Origin: Fragilariopsis cylindrus CCMP1102
Taxonomy: Eukaryota; Bacillariophyta; Bacillariophyceae; Bacillariales; Bacillariaceae
Assembly (NCBI GenBank): GCA_900095095.1
Contig: FMBT01000554.1
Coordinates: 1-53,509 of the forward strand
Direction: 5' to 3'
DNA length: 53,509 nucleotides
Of the stretch, positions 17,946 through 28,444 are shown piece by piece. The stretch's first letter is position 1; each line of letters opens with the position of its first letter. Both the position numbers and the translations under genes were made by a program. The notes beneath the pieces were generated by a model. That model was not told where the DNA came from, ran no database searches, and saw only the letters and a program-made list of their open reading frames with translations.

Positions 17946-20781
17946 ATGCGTTTCTATGACGTATCCTCTTCGATCGATCGTCGCAGAGCCCTAGATGATC
18001 TCATCGGAAAGAATGACAAGAACCACCATCCTAACAATAATTATAAGAACAACGTTAAGAACAACGAGAACAATGTCAAGAATATATGGATTAAATTACC
18101 AAATGAATGGCGACGTGATAAGGAATTCGTTTTGACGGTTTTGCGTGTTACAGCACCTACTCCTGCTGCAGCTACAGCTACAGTGGTCGTGTCCTCATCT
18201 GAAGATAACGAAGAAAATGATTTCGATGATAACAACGAATACAAAGAAGATGACGAATCCTCTGACGAAGAAGAAGAAGACGACGACGTCAATAACGAAT
18301 CAAATGTGTCTTTCTCGACCAACAGCAGCAGCAGCAGCAGCATCAATATTCCGTCATTACCATCAAAGTCAGAATTCGAGAGATTGTTTCCACAATCACT
18401 TCGTTTCGATCGTGACGTAGTCTTAGCCTGGGCCAGACGATCAGACTTTCCTAAATTATACAATTCCAGACATTTGTTTTTACCACCCTGTCTTAGTAAT
18501 GACAAGGAAGTTTGTCTTGAATATTGTCGTCAAATACCACGTTCGTTACAAGATTGTCACGTCGATTTGTGTGACGATATTACACTGGTTACAGCTGCAA
18601 TTGAACGATGTGGTGGACTTGAACTCCAATATGCAAGTTATCGATTGCAATGTGAAGAAAGTGTCGTCCGAAAGGCATGTTCGTCGGATGGTAAAGCATT
18701 GTCATTTTGTCCACCAATATGCGACGCTTTTATTAATATCACTTCGGATCGTAACTTTATGTTGAATGTTGTCTTGGGTAGTGGTAGTGGTGATGGTGGT
18801 GATGGAAGAAGAAAAACAAAAAGAAGAGGAAGATCATCGTCGTCGGGAACTATGTGGAGACTTTTGGATAAATCCATCAAAGAAACTGATGAAGAACTCG
18901 CATTACAGGCATTAAGGAATGGATTGGCTCTACGAGATGTACCGAAACAATTCGTTGACGCAGCATTCTTAAAACGAGCACTGACAAATAATTCCGTTCC
19001 TTTGTATTTAGAATTGTCACAAAAATGGCAATCCATCGATGAAATAGCATTAGAGGCTGTAATAGCGAACGATTCTACACCGGATGTTCATTCCAAGGCA
19101 TTCGAACTAAATGACGATGATTCTGTCTACCTTAGAGACAATCGCGATGTCGTTTTGGCAGTATGTCAACGTGGCAGTGTTGAGCTGTTACGTGAGTTGT
19201 TAGGTCAACCAGTGGAAATTCCTATTGTTAATGGGGATAATAACATACAACCGCCGGATTTGAATCAATTTTTGCAATTGATGAGAGTCGCCATGCCTGA
19301 TCGAAATAATAATGTGAATGCGAACATCAATGCAAACGTAAATCGTAACAATAACAATAACAACGCAAACAATGGTATCAACGATGCAAATGCAATTGTG
19401 AACGCAAACATTGATGTCAACGATGAAAACAATGTCGTGCGTTTCGACATGAACAATCTAAATAATGCAAATATGATGGACAATGGCGATGAAGATGAAC
19501 TCAACAACAATGCAATTGCTGACGCAAATTTTGGTGATCATTTCAATGATATAATGAACCTAATCGTTCCCCCGCAACGACCTATAATGGTACATACACG
19601 ACGACGACGACCGCCCTCAAAGTTTCTGGACGATTATGATGTAATGAGAGTGGCTGTAGCGAAAGATCCAAGGATTTTTGGGAATGCTTCTATGCGGTTA
19701 CGAGAAAATGTTGATATTATCTTGGCTAGCATCGCAGATGGTCCTTCCGCTTGGATTAGATTGAAAAATATTCCATGGGACGTTCAAAGACAAAATCCAG
19801 CAATAACCATACGGTGCCTAAATTTTATGGAGAGTAAAAATCTAAGATATCTGCCCAACTATCTGCCCAATGTGAGTGTCCCCTCTATGCGTGTATTCCC
19901 AATGCGAGCTGCCTGTGTATATACGTGTCATTGTCATATTTTAAGTTTTATTCTATGACCTCTTCTCTTATCATTGTACAACTCACCCCTTTTTCATCTG
20001 CCCGTTTCTCTCACTTTTTACTTAGGATGTTTGGACTGCAAATCGTGATTTGCGCGTAGCATGGATTCGTAGGAAAGGGAACGTTTTACTATGTTTTTAT
20101 CCTGGTATAACGACAGATGAAAAATTAGCGTTAGAAGTAGCGAGGCATACATGGACGCAATTATATAAAGTCGGTGATGCTTTTTTGACCGACAAACAAT
20201 TTGTGATGAAGGCCTTGGAGCTAGACGGACGATGTATCGAACACGTACCGGCGGAGTTGAAAAACAAGTTTGATGTTTTGACCGTTGCAGCCGCTAACTA
20301 TTACACTCGATACGACTACGAAGTAGCGGCAGCTACCGCTATGAAAAAGAAAAAACGGACCGAAGATGACAGTAGTTCAACTGACAGTTCAACTGACCAG
20401 ATGCTGACAATAGCATCAATGGGTAGAGCGTTTCACTTCTTGGACATAGATCAATTAAAAGCAAAAATAATTCGAAAATTAGAGTTGCACGACACTTTTG
20501 TGTTGGAATTTTTGCGTGGAATTGCAATTGATTCATCGTCTCCCCTATCTCCCCGAAGAGGACCCCGAGGTCCTCCAGCGTTGAGATCACAGCTGACAAT
20601 GCTTGATAGAGGCGTCGAAACTTCCGAAGCCTTCAAAAGATTAATAGCAGAATACTTAGCTGTACCACTTGGTAAAGAGCTCACTAGTTTACGAAATGCA
20701 CTCGTAAATATAAAACGTTCGGCTCCGATCGGCGACGCAAATGATCATACCAAACCGCAGCAACGAACGTTCGTGTGGTAA
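17946..20781 (+). CDS. DUF4116-like repeat protein, two exons
   Basis: Exon 1 is 17946-19871 (642 codons). A 154-base GT-AG intron follows at 19872-20025 (gtgagt ... cttag). Exon 2 is 20026-20781. The product is about 893 residues. Several segments resemble the DUF4116 unit (charged D-[RKN]-[ED]-[FV]-V-L core): DKEFVLTVL, DRDVVLAWA, NRDVVLAVC, ENVDIILASI, TDEKLALEVA, TDKQFVMKAL. The function of the family is unknown; it is expanded in some protists. An acidic region (residues ~75-115) and a long Asn-rich low-complexity region (~455-525) separate the repeats. The intron is supported by exact reading-phase continuity (YLPN then DVWTANRD). Both exons are intact. Confidence 0.75.
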
Positions 20782-21954
20782 AGACTAAGTTATCAATATG
20801 CGATGATGTGACAATTACATAAATGAACGAAGTAATAGGGATATTACCGCAGGATACGACCGCTTTGGGAAAATTCTGCTTTTGCGGGCTCATAATAGAT
20901 GACGAAGCCAAAGCAGGACGTTGATCTGGCTACATTTTGAATTCGAATTGATTTATAATTACACATAGTAATGTGAATGGTATTGTTTCCAAATAAATAG
21001 AATAAAGTGCTACTTTACCTAATCAAAAATTACATTTTTACTAGCTATAAAGATTGATATCATTTACAGTCTCGCCTGTACGAATACGCCGCAGATCCTG
21101 GTCCATCATATCTATAGCACCTTCGTTGTTGTCTCGTTGTCGCGGCTGCCGCTGTGATGGTCGAACCACAAACTCTATCTGATGTTGTATCAATGGTTGC
21201 TACGGTCTTGGTCTCGGTTGAGGTGCAACTGGTCTCTCTCGCACTCCAACTTCCATCAACCGTCCATAGAAGCCCAAAGAATTCCTGCTGCTGCTGCTGC
21301 TGCTGCTGCTCGTGGTGGCTGCTGCTGCACACGAACGTTAGCAACTCCACATCCTTTCGGTGATGATATAACCAGGTATCCATTTGCTTGCTTAATTGTT
21401 TGCAAAAGGCGTTCTTCTTTATATAGCGAGTCACCATATTAATCTTCTTCAGGTTAAGATATTATCGCACATCAGATATTCAGAAATGTTATCGAGACCA
21501 GTTGATTCATTCTAGTAAGAAAACTGAAATTGTATGATCTTAGCTGTTAATCTCTATCCATAGGTTTTTCCTTCTCTTGTGATTGCTTATGCACATCCAA
21601 TGTTTCTCCTACATATACCAAATTATGCTGTCTGTCTACCCTATGATTATTCAGGCACACTAACTACTACTATAATACACTCTATTTCACATTTATTAGT
21701 GGAGATATAGCGATGAAAGGAGGATGTGTTTCCCTATTTTTGGACTGAATTTTCCTCAGGATGTTATTGTTACTGTCATATTTACTGTTACTGTTACTGA
21801 TATGTTGCTGCTATTGTTGCTACTAACCCACATTCACATGCTGAAACATTATATTTTGTACACACATTGCACACACACACACACACACACACACATGCAC
21901 TATGATGTACTACTACTACTACTACTACCTAACCTCACATTATTAATAGATGAA
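20782..21954. other. Intergenic region with microsatellites
   Basis: Holds a (CTG)8 tract at 21285-21308, a (CA) tract near 21867-21895 and a (TAC) tract near 21910-21928. A 125-residue minus-strand frame (21060-21437) spans the CTG tract as poly-Gln but has no other support. Nothing else was recognised. Confidence 0.5.
21285..21308. repeat. (CTG)8 trinucleotide repeat
   Basis: Eight uninterrupted CTG units. It would read as poly-Gln on the minus strand or poly-Cys/Leu/Ala on the plus strand, depending on frame. Probably non-coding. Confidence 0.9.
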
Positions 21955-22626
21955 CAAGTGGTAATAGGATGGGACAATCTCCTCAGAGGAAAATTCTCAA
22001 AACAATGGAAAATTCAACAGAAAGCATTCATATTCAGAAGAAAAATGATGGATCCAAGAACATATGCAAGAGTACAAAGGAACAAGAAACGAAAAGCTAC
22101 AATGGGCAAAACCGTCCTGAAGAAGAAGAACAAAACAGAAGCTTTCAGTGCTTTCTTCCAAGCTATCATACCAATTATACAGGAGATATGGACAGACAGA
22201 TGCATTGATTGAATCACACCTGTATTAGGGGGCTGAATCGTGGCTGAATATGATTCCCTATCCAAGAAAGTCACTCACTTGTATACACTGAAGGAAATGG
22301 TACTGCCAGAAGATGAATTAAAGATGTATGATATAACACTTGCAACAGGATTAGAAGATACAAATCAACAATTGAAGAAATGGATAAACAGATGGAGACA
22401 AGTCATAGACCACAGCATGAAAAGAGTGAAGGAGCTGGCAAAAGAAAACAGCAAACCGATATGGAGACACTTTACGAAGAACAAACCAGCAAAGATAACA
22501 GTGTCAAGGAAGATAAGCACAAAGATACATAGTAAGCTGAAGAAAATGTTCAATAATCCACTCACTAATGTGTTCAAACGCCTACGAAAGAAAGTGAAGC
22601 GGCAGCTATCCTACGAAAGAAAGTGA
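21955..22626 (+). pseudogene. Decayed retroelement C-terminal fragment
   Basis: One frame runs through this span with two in-frame TGA codons (22210-22212 and 22234-22236). The readable part contains VIGWDNLLRGKFSKQW, IIQEIWTDRC, and, after the stops, VTHLYTLKEMVLPEDE and LKKWINRWRQVI. This pattern (a W-x-x-x-L-x-G-x-[FI]-S-x-x-W block, then I-W-x-x-R, then a Tyr/Leu-rich block) recurs in diatom genomes near reverse-transcriptase-like reading frames, as I recall. Both stops could have arisen from CGA by C-to-T change. The fragment ends in a 29-base tandem duplication. Not an active gene. Confidence 0.5.
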
Positions 22627-22638
22627 AGCGGCAGCTAT
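22581..22638. repeat. 29-base exact tandem duplication
   Basis: Two adjacent identical copies (22581-22609 and 22610-22638), each beginning cctacgaaagaaagtg, at the 3' end of the decayed retroelement frame. Confidence 0.95.
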
Positions 22639-23087
22639 TAAATAATAAGTTATATACTACCTAACCTCAACAACAACAACAACAAGGGAAAGACTACAGT
22701 GTACTATGGAACTAAATTCCCCCTTTTTCACTTAAAGAAGCATGATTATCATCATCTAACTATACACCCTAAAAATTTAAGGTTGCCTAAGTACCTACAT
22801 TACCATCATCTTGCCATGCCAACATCATAATAATAATAAAAGATGCAAAGTAAGTAAAAATGTGGATATTATCTATGGTCCACGTGTCAGGATTTCAATC
22901 GTGTCTCCGTCTATAAATGTAGGAACCCCTCGCAGACCTAAATCCTTTTAATGTACAGAATAGACTGCTACCTATTCAGTCCAATTTCCTGAACGTATTG
23001 CTTTATGTAGTGTATGTTGAAGTTAGAACACGGCGAGTACAATCCTCCTACTGGCTAACGTCACATCATCAAGCGACAAATACATGT

Positions 23088-23341
23088 AGAATCTACTTCG
23101 CCCAATTCACGTGCGCCGTCTCGGCTGGTCTGCTCCTACAGAATGCATGGCATGTGCTGGAGGCACTATTTCTAGCTATGTGATCTACCTATGGTCCTAT
23201 GAATACTATGTTTAGTACATAGGAGTGATTGGCAGGTTAACTAAGCTGCTAGAGAGATAGTGAGTGATTACTGTAGAGATTGCATTTCGGTATTCGGGTT
23301 TGGGGATCCCGAAATTGCGATCGTTGCAGGAAGCGCGATGC
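23088..23341 (-). repeat. Split direct repeat B2 (element 3' end)
   Basis: 254 bases, identical to B1. The outer edge at 23088 is the downstream boundary of the element. A 20-base C/A-rich spacer (23342-23361 on the coding strand) separates it from A2. Confidence 0.95.
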
Positions 23342-23361
23342 GAGGTGTGGGTGGGTGGGAA

Positions 23362-23692
23362 AAAGAAAAATCCCATGGTGAGATCCTGTTAGCTAGATTA
23401 GCTTGATAGGAATCGCAACCCATGGAAACAGACATCAGAAGAAACAATGGAACGAGTGAGTTTACGTTCCGTCGTCTGATTTCCCTATCCTTCCTCTCTT
23501 GGCGATTCTGCTTTGCCGGATCGTCATATCCTGTACCTTAAGGGTACTGCCTTACTCTACCTACGAATCTTATCTACGTATCCTACTAGTATGCTTCGTT
23601 GGTAACGGCGCGAATCTTCAAGCGTGGTTCGGGGTAAACGGACGGACTGTGATTGTCCTTCCGTTGCCTGTTGTCTGGAGTCTTGCACTGGA
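23362..23692 (-). repeat. Split direct repeat A2
   Basis: Second copy of A, directly abutting B1. The A2-B1 junction is what would form if the outer ends A1 and B2 were joined in a circle, as the replication model for this class predicts. Confidence 0.95.
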
Positions 23693-23945
23693 GAATCTAC
23701 TTCGCCCAATTCACGTGCGCCGTCTCGGCTGGTCTGCTCCTACAGAATGCATGGCATGTGCTGGAGGCACTATTTCTAGCTATGTGATCTACCTATGGTC
23801 CTATGAATACTATGTTTAGTACATAGGAGTGATTGGCAGGTTAACTAAGCTGCTAGAGAGATAGTGAGTGATTACTGTAGAGATTGCATTTCGGTATTCG
23901 GGTTTGGGGATCCCGAAATTGCGATCGTTGCAGGAAGCGCGATGC
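23692..23945 (-). repeat. Split direct repeat B1
   Basis: 254 bases, identical to 23088-23341. Lies between the element body and A2. Contains a small inverted repeat ttcggg / cccgaa near 23897-23917. Confidence 0.95.
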
Positions 23946-24275
23946 TCCTAACACCGCCACTAATGGGCTGCGACTATAATGAGTCGGTTGATGGTGTTTG
24001 TACCAGTAATCGGTGAGTTCGTAGCCGCCATGTAAATATAGTGGCAGGCCAGCCGGATAAAAAAGAAAAGAAAAGAAAGTTTTTTTTTTTTTTTTTTTTT
24101 TTGAAATTTTTTTATATAGTTAATATTATACTTTGTTGTATGTTATTTGGCATAATCGGGTATAGATGATGCCAGTTATGTTATTTGGCATGATCGTATG
24201 TAGATGATGTCAGTTGTAGTATAGTGGGACGTATTTGTATGTACGCTCACGGTATGTATGTATTGTTATTGTATA

Positions 24276-24406
24276 GTGAGTCTGTCGAGGATCAGTGCTC
24301 ACGGATCGTATGTAATGTAATGTATAGTGAGTCTGTCGAAGGATCAGCGCTCACGGATTGTATGAAATGTATTGTATAGTGAGTCTGTCGAAGGATCAGC
24401 GCTCAC
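24276..24406. repeat. Triplicated ~51-base unit containing a GTGAG...CTCAC hairpin
   Basis: Three units start at 24276, 24327 and 24379. Each has gtgagtctgtcga, then ggatcag, then gctcac, able to fold GTGAG against CTCAC. They lie between the last ORF and B1, in the presumed 3' untranslated part of the YR element. A second duplicated block around ttatttggcat lies just upstream (about 24143-24215), and a long poly-T run at about 24080-24102. Confidence 0.8.
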
Positions 24407-24429
24407 AAATGTATTGGTGGATTGTATGT

Positions 24430-25446
24430 TTAACCAACCCTAGTCCCAGTTTTGGCAGCGATAGTCCACGCCTTGAGGTATTTCAATTCGCGGATCTGAG
24501 AACGCTTTGCATTGGCCTTTCCAGGTCGAATGTCCACAACAGGACAGATCTTGTTGTGCAGGCAGGTGTTAATATAGTTTTTGAAACCTTTTCGATCCCA
24601 ATCTTGCTCCAAGAATTGGGAACCAAGAATAAGACCGGCACTGGTGTCGTTGAAAGGGAGAAGGAGTCGTTCCTTTCTGAATAAAATGCAGAAGATGGGC
24701 CAATAATGGGGGCCAGCCTCATCTTCAAATTTGTGTTTAGTCGCGCAATACTCGATGATGATCGGTTTTGTGTGGTCAACTGACAATAGGGCTTCGTAAG
24801 TCATCTTTGGAACCTCCCACGTTTTAACGCCGTTTTTATTGAGGAAACGTATAACGTCGTCTGCTGGCATGTTATCACCGCGATCACGCGGAATATGGTT
24901 AGCGAATTGTGTGTTGACACTACTGATGACAGCGTCCGTAGCCTTCGTCATCTGGAATACTGTGTATAGCAGCTGCATTGCGTTGAATTTGTAATACGGG
25001 TGCGGTCCGGTACTCAATTCCTTCACGACGACCTCGATCGTGGGTGAAGAATACTTCTTTAGATAGTGGTTGATAAGCGCATTGCCGAAAATGTGGTGGA
25101 TTCCATATTCGTCCTTTTCCGACAACATTGCGTCGAGTGCCGCTTCGTTGGGTGGAGCAAAGTCGAGTCGACGTCTTACGTTACGATCCGATTCAGGTGT
25201 GACCCCGACGATGCTCGTTTGTGCGGTTGCTACCGGAGTCTTTGTTCCAATAGCAGCGGCGTAGGTTGTTGTACCAGCCGCGGCAAGCCCGGAATACAAT
25301 CGCTTGATATGTCCAAGGACCATGAATTGTTGCGCTACTGGTAAAGCACCCAACATATTATAGTACGATGGATCAACCGGAGGAGGTGGGACAATCGGAG
25401 GAGATGGTGCCTTTTTAGGAGACATGAAGCCGAATAGACTTTTCAT
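24430..25446 (-). CDS. YR-element accessory ORF, unknown function
   Basis: 338 residues from the ATG at 25446, intact. It begins with a Pro-rich tail (KKAPSPPIVPPPPVDP), then an Ala/Thr-rich linker and a C-terminal folded-looking domain (~residues 105-338) with KPIIIEYCATKH, GPHYWPIFCILF and LLLPFNDTSAG. No recombinase, RT, methyltransferase or SGNH-hydrolase motif was recognised, although related elements of other hosts often carry methyltransferase or hydrolase ORFs. It lies downstream of the recombinase, before B1, so it belongs to the element. It is the only long element ORF other than gag and the recombinase that begins with ATG and shows no internal break. Confidence 0.65.
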   Translation of the reverse strand: MKSLFGFMSPKKAPSPPIVPPPPVDPSYYNMLGALPVAQQFMVLGHIKRLYSGLAAAGTTTYAAAIGTKTPVATAQTSIVGVTPESDRNVRRRLDFAPPNEAALDAMLSEKDEYGIHHIFGNALINHYLKKYSSPTIEVVVKELSTGPHPYYKFNAMQLLYTVFQMTKATDAVISSVNTQFANHIPRDRGDNMPADDVIRFLNKNGVKTWEVPKMTYEALLSVDHTKPIIIEYCATKHKFEDEAGPHYWPIFCILFRKERLLLPFNDTSAGLILGSQFLEQDWDRKGFKNYINTCLHNKICPVVDIRPGKANAKRSQIRELKYLKAWTIAAKTGTRVG

Positions 25447-25931
25447 TGTAATCGGTAGTGTGTATTTGAACTCGGGGATTGATTTGTCGAGTTTTTGAAT
25501 TTATGTGTACGTTATGGACAGAACGTTTGTGTGGAAAAGTGAAATATTGAAAGTTTTGTACATCGTTGCCGATGTATGCTGGTTACTATAGCATGGTTCT
25601 GTATGTTGGTTACGAATAATAGAAACGACGAAAGAGAAACGTGATGATTCCGTTGCGAATTGCATCGATAGGAGTATATGATGTTATGCTGAAAATTGTC
25701 AGTTGTGGTCGAATGTAAAATGTGTGTCAGTTGTTGACATCGCGATTCTGGATGCGCGATTATGCGCGCAATATTCAAATTTTTACGACTAGAAAAAAAC
25801 GGTCGGATCAACGGCTTTCGCATTTGGCGATCCGATGGTTGGTAAATTTGAGAGGCGTATATATTAGTATTATTTATTTTTAGAGAGCGTTCGTAATATG
25901 CAATCGGTACAGTATGTATTGGAACGATTGA

Positions 25932-27080
25932 TTAATATGCGTCCAATAGTTGTGTAACGGTTTCCAATTCATTTGACATTGTATTTGACAAGTCAATCGA
26001 TTCGCTCCAAAGGTTTCGAGTGTATAATTTCCATGATTCGCTGCACCATCTTAGTGCTCGCTGGATATAGTCCCCCGATTTCCCTTGCGATTGGAGAATA
26101 CATGCCATTCCTACTCGGATAGAATGATTTGTCCATTTGCTAAGTTCCTTTGGATCGGTTATGCCGTATTCAAGGCGGACGATGTTCTGTAGAATACTTT
26201 TTGAATCGTCGGAACAGATGTTCAACACTTTCCCTTTGGCATAGTCATAATAAATTGCAAGAGGGCGTGTCTTGTCTTCTAATCCAACCAAACGGGAGAA
26301 GCGTTCGAGAATGGTTATCCAATGGGTGATTTGATCCATGAACGGTGATCTATAGTTACGCGCAAAGCGCTTTACTTCTCCGTTCTTTCCGTTTTTCTGC
26401 ACTCTGAAAGTGAGTTCCACGAAGTACACCTCATCACGATTTTGTATTGCATATGGCGTTGTAAAGCGTCTCTGTCCTATTCCAAGGAACTGGACATCAT
26501 CAACACAGAATGCATACGTTTCGTTTCGAATGTTGAGTTCTGGTTCTTTGGTGGGATCCCGGCTAGCATACGGTTGGCACCATTCGATGCGTCGGCAACC
26601 TGCTGGGAGAACGCAACTAAACCACTGGAATCCTACTTTAGTTAGGCTATCAGCAGGTTCATCTTGCGATTCTTTGTATAATCTGGCTTGAAGTTGTAAT
26701 GTCCAAGGCTCTCTTCGGTTCGGTTGTTTTTCAAACCGCTTCATTTCATCAATGACCTTTTTGATCGGGGGTGCAAGAACAGCGGTCCCGGTAAACATAC
26801 GAGCGTCCCGATCACTTATTTCGTCGAAGTTTTTTAAAAACTTCTTGATAGTAAGAAGATATGCATCGACTGTTCCCGATTTGATACTTTTCAAGCCGAT
26901 CGCATGTCCTGTTGCCAGGAAAGCTGTGTAACAGGCTAGGAGGTAGACCAGAGACGTATCGGTGAGTGTGATTAGAGGAAATATTGAGTCGTAGACACCT
27001 CGGATTGTGCACCAGTAGATAAAATGGCATCGACGGGTACAAGCTGTCCGTTTCTCTGTGGCTTTTGTGGACGCTCCCAT
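25932..27080 (-). CDS. Tyrosine recombinase of the YR retrotransposon
   Basis: 382 residues from the ATG at 27080. A helical SAM-like core-binding segment (YLLACYTAFLATGHAIG ... VDAYLLTIKKFLKN) precedes the catalytic domain. Visible catalytic pattern: box I Arg in LPAGCRRIEWCQ, then HSIRVGMA as the H-x-x-R box, RWCSESWK in place of the H/W position, and Tyr in KLYTRN. This is the DIRS/Ngaro/Crypton style. It would integrate circular cDNA by strand exchange. The upstream RT/RNase H frame probably continued into this one: a -1/+1 frame between them (about 27000-27220) still reads as a linker with LPILRSYRVFLLSPEL. The catalytic half is intact. Confidence 0.88.
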   Translation of the reverse strand: MGASTKATEKRTACTRRCHFIYWCTIRGVYDSIFPLITLTDTSLVYLLACYTAFLATGHAIGLKSIKSGTVDAYLLTIKKFLKNFDEISDRDARMFTGTAVLAPPIKKVIDEMKRFEKQPNRREPWTLQLQARLYKESQDEPADSLTKVGFQWFSCVLPAGCRRIEWCQPYASRDPTKEPELNIRNETYAFCVDDVQFLGIGQRRFTTPYAIQNRDEVYFVELTFRVQKNGKNGEVKRFARNYRSPFMDQITHWITILERFSRLVGLEDKTRPLAIYYDYAKGKVLNICSDDSKSILQNIVRLEYGITDPKELSKWTNHSIRVGMACILQSQGKSGDYIQRALRWCSESWKLYTRNLWSESIDLSNTMSNELETVTQLLDAY

Positions 27081-27206
27081 CTCACATTTTTTAACAATGA
27101 TGAGCTCAGGACTGAGAAGAGCTCTGGACTCAAGAGGAAAACCCGATAGGATCGCAGAATTGGAAGTTTCTGACAGACCTGTTTAACGAGTGTAGAGAAA
27201 GGGACA

Positions 27207-28421
27207 TCATAAATTGTTGTTAGTTTTTGGAGTAAAGAGTTCGTGAGGACGCGAAATTGTATCTCCCATTTCGTTCTTGATTCCTTGCAAATGTTCCGCA
27301 TACGATTTGACATTGGCATCGATGGAATACTCTGCAGTCAATCGGATTTGGTTTTGTCCCATTGTAGAAGCTGTACTGTGGTGGTTGAGCCACGAAACCG
27401 ATGGCGTATTGTCACCTAACGCCAAGTGCGTTGGTGAAGGAGGAAACGCCAACGGGTTTTCGTCGTAGATTTCGTTGATGATGATATGAGCCAGCTGGAG
27501 CGCGATGTACTCGAGGCTATTAATGAAGACTTCTTTGTCTTTTCCTAGGCCTTTGATTCGTGAGAAAAGGTCTTTGCCGAATGGTACCAAACAAAATACT
27601 TTGGCTTGCTTGATGTATACGGATAGGGCTAAATCAGATGCATCGCCCGATGTTGTCCAAGTCGGCATTCTAGGAATAATATGTCCTATGGGACATTCCC
27701 ATCGCTTATCTGCTAGACTGCGTATGATAATCATGACACACTTAGTTATTGGTTCACTGAGTGCAAAATAGATTCCGTTACGGTACATGTAGGCAGCATA
27801 TTCTGTTGCAACGATGCTTTCCATCCGATGCCTCATGGTGGTGGGCAATCGACGTACTTTATTATCGATTAGCTTTTTAAGTCGTTGATCGATTTTCGCT
27901 TTTTTGTATCGTATTGCCAGTTCCTCTCTTACGAGGTTCTGCAGTATGAATAATTGGGCTCGAGCCCAAGGATTATATTCTGCTGCTGAGCCAATTAAAC
28001 CCAAGACGGTGCATGCTTCTCTGATTGATTTAAGTGAACCTACTACTGTCCACCCTTCATCGGTCAGATATGCTATGACCTTAGCACGTCGTCGTACTGA
28101 AACGACGACTACCATTCTACGCGATTGCACTTCGTGTCCGACGGTGAGTCGTTCTTCGTTGTACAATGGATTGAACTTCTTTTGTGATAGGGCCTTCTCC
28201 TGGCACGGATGGTCTACTCCAAAAACGTCCTCAAGAGACATGATGCTAGATGCTGCAGTCAGTTTGAAATATTCTTCGACGTCAGCATACATGCAATCAT
28301 CTACTTGCATAGGAAATTCCGGTGGTTTCCGTGATCCGTTATTCCGAAACACGCCCGTGTTGAGGGCGTCCTTTGATGCTTGTGTGAATGATTCCGTCGA
28401 GGTGCATTCTTCAAAGACCAT
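27207..28421 (-). CDS. YR-element reverse transcriptase C-terminal part and RNase H
   Basis: 404 residues from the ATG at 28421. Near its start it has FPMQVDDCMYADVEEYF, which fits RT motif C (x-V-D-D), followed by a thumb-like region. The RNase H pattern follows: Asp in TTSGDASDLALS, Glu in INSLEYIALQL, Asp in LALGDNTPSVSWL. A fourth acidic residue may lie in EMGDTISRP. The first ~10 residues are uncertain: the frame joins the upstream RT block through at least one single-base shift at 28425-28490. The C-terminal end is also probably frame-shifted, as the neighbouring frame continues the polyprotein towards the recombinase. Confidence 0.8.
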   Translation of the reverse strand: MVFEECTSTESFTQASKDALNTGVFRNNGSRKPPEFPMQVDDCMYADVEEYFKLTAASSIMSLEDVFGVDHPCQEKALSQKKFNPLYNEERLTVGHEVQSRRMVVVVSVRRRAKVIAYLTDEGWTVVGSLKSIREACTVLGLIGSAAEYNPWARAQLFILQNLVREELAIRYKKAKIDQRLKKLIDNKVRRLPTTMRHRMESIVATEYAAYMYRNGIYFALSEPITKCVMIIIRSLADKRWECPIGHIIPRMPTWTTSGDASDLALSVYIKQAKVFCLVPFGKDLFSRIKGLGKDKEVFINSLEYIALQLAHIIINEIYDENPLAFPPSPTHLALGDNTPSVSWLNHHSTASTMGQNQIRLTAEYSIDANVKSYAEHLQGIKNEMGDTISRPHELFTPKTNNNL

Positions 28422-28444
28422 TCGGCTTGTATGGTCCCACTGCT

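Noticed and set aside
21060..21437. 125-residue minus-strand ORF with poly-Gln
   Set aside because: It starts with ATG but its composition follows the CTG microsatellite, there is no domain, and overlapping frames on the other strand are equally open.
23499..23819. ORF across the A2-B1 junction (106 codons)
   Set aside because: It lies entirely in terminal repeats of the YR element; a shorter copy in A1 (33585-33788) ends elsewhere. No domain.
23088..23945. B repeats as LTRs of a small LTR element
   Set aside because: The 350 bases between them consist almost entirely of repeat A, which also occurs 10 kb away; the split-direct-repeat model explains all copies.
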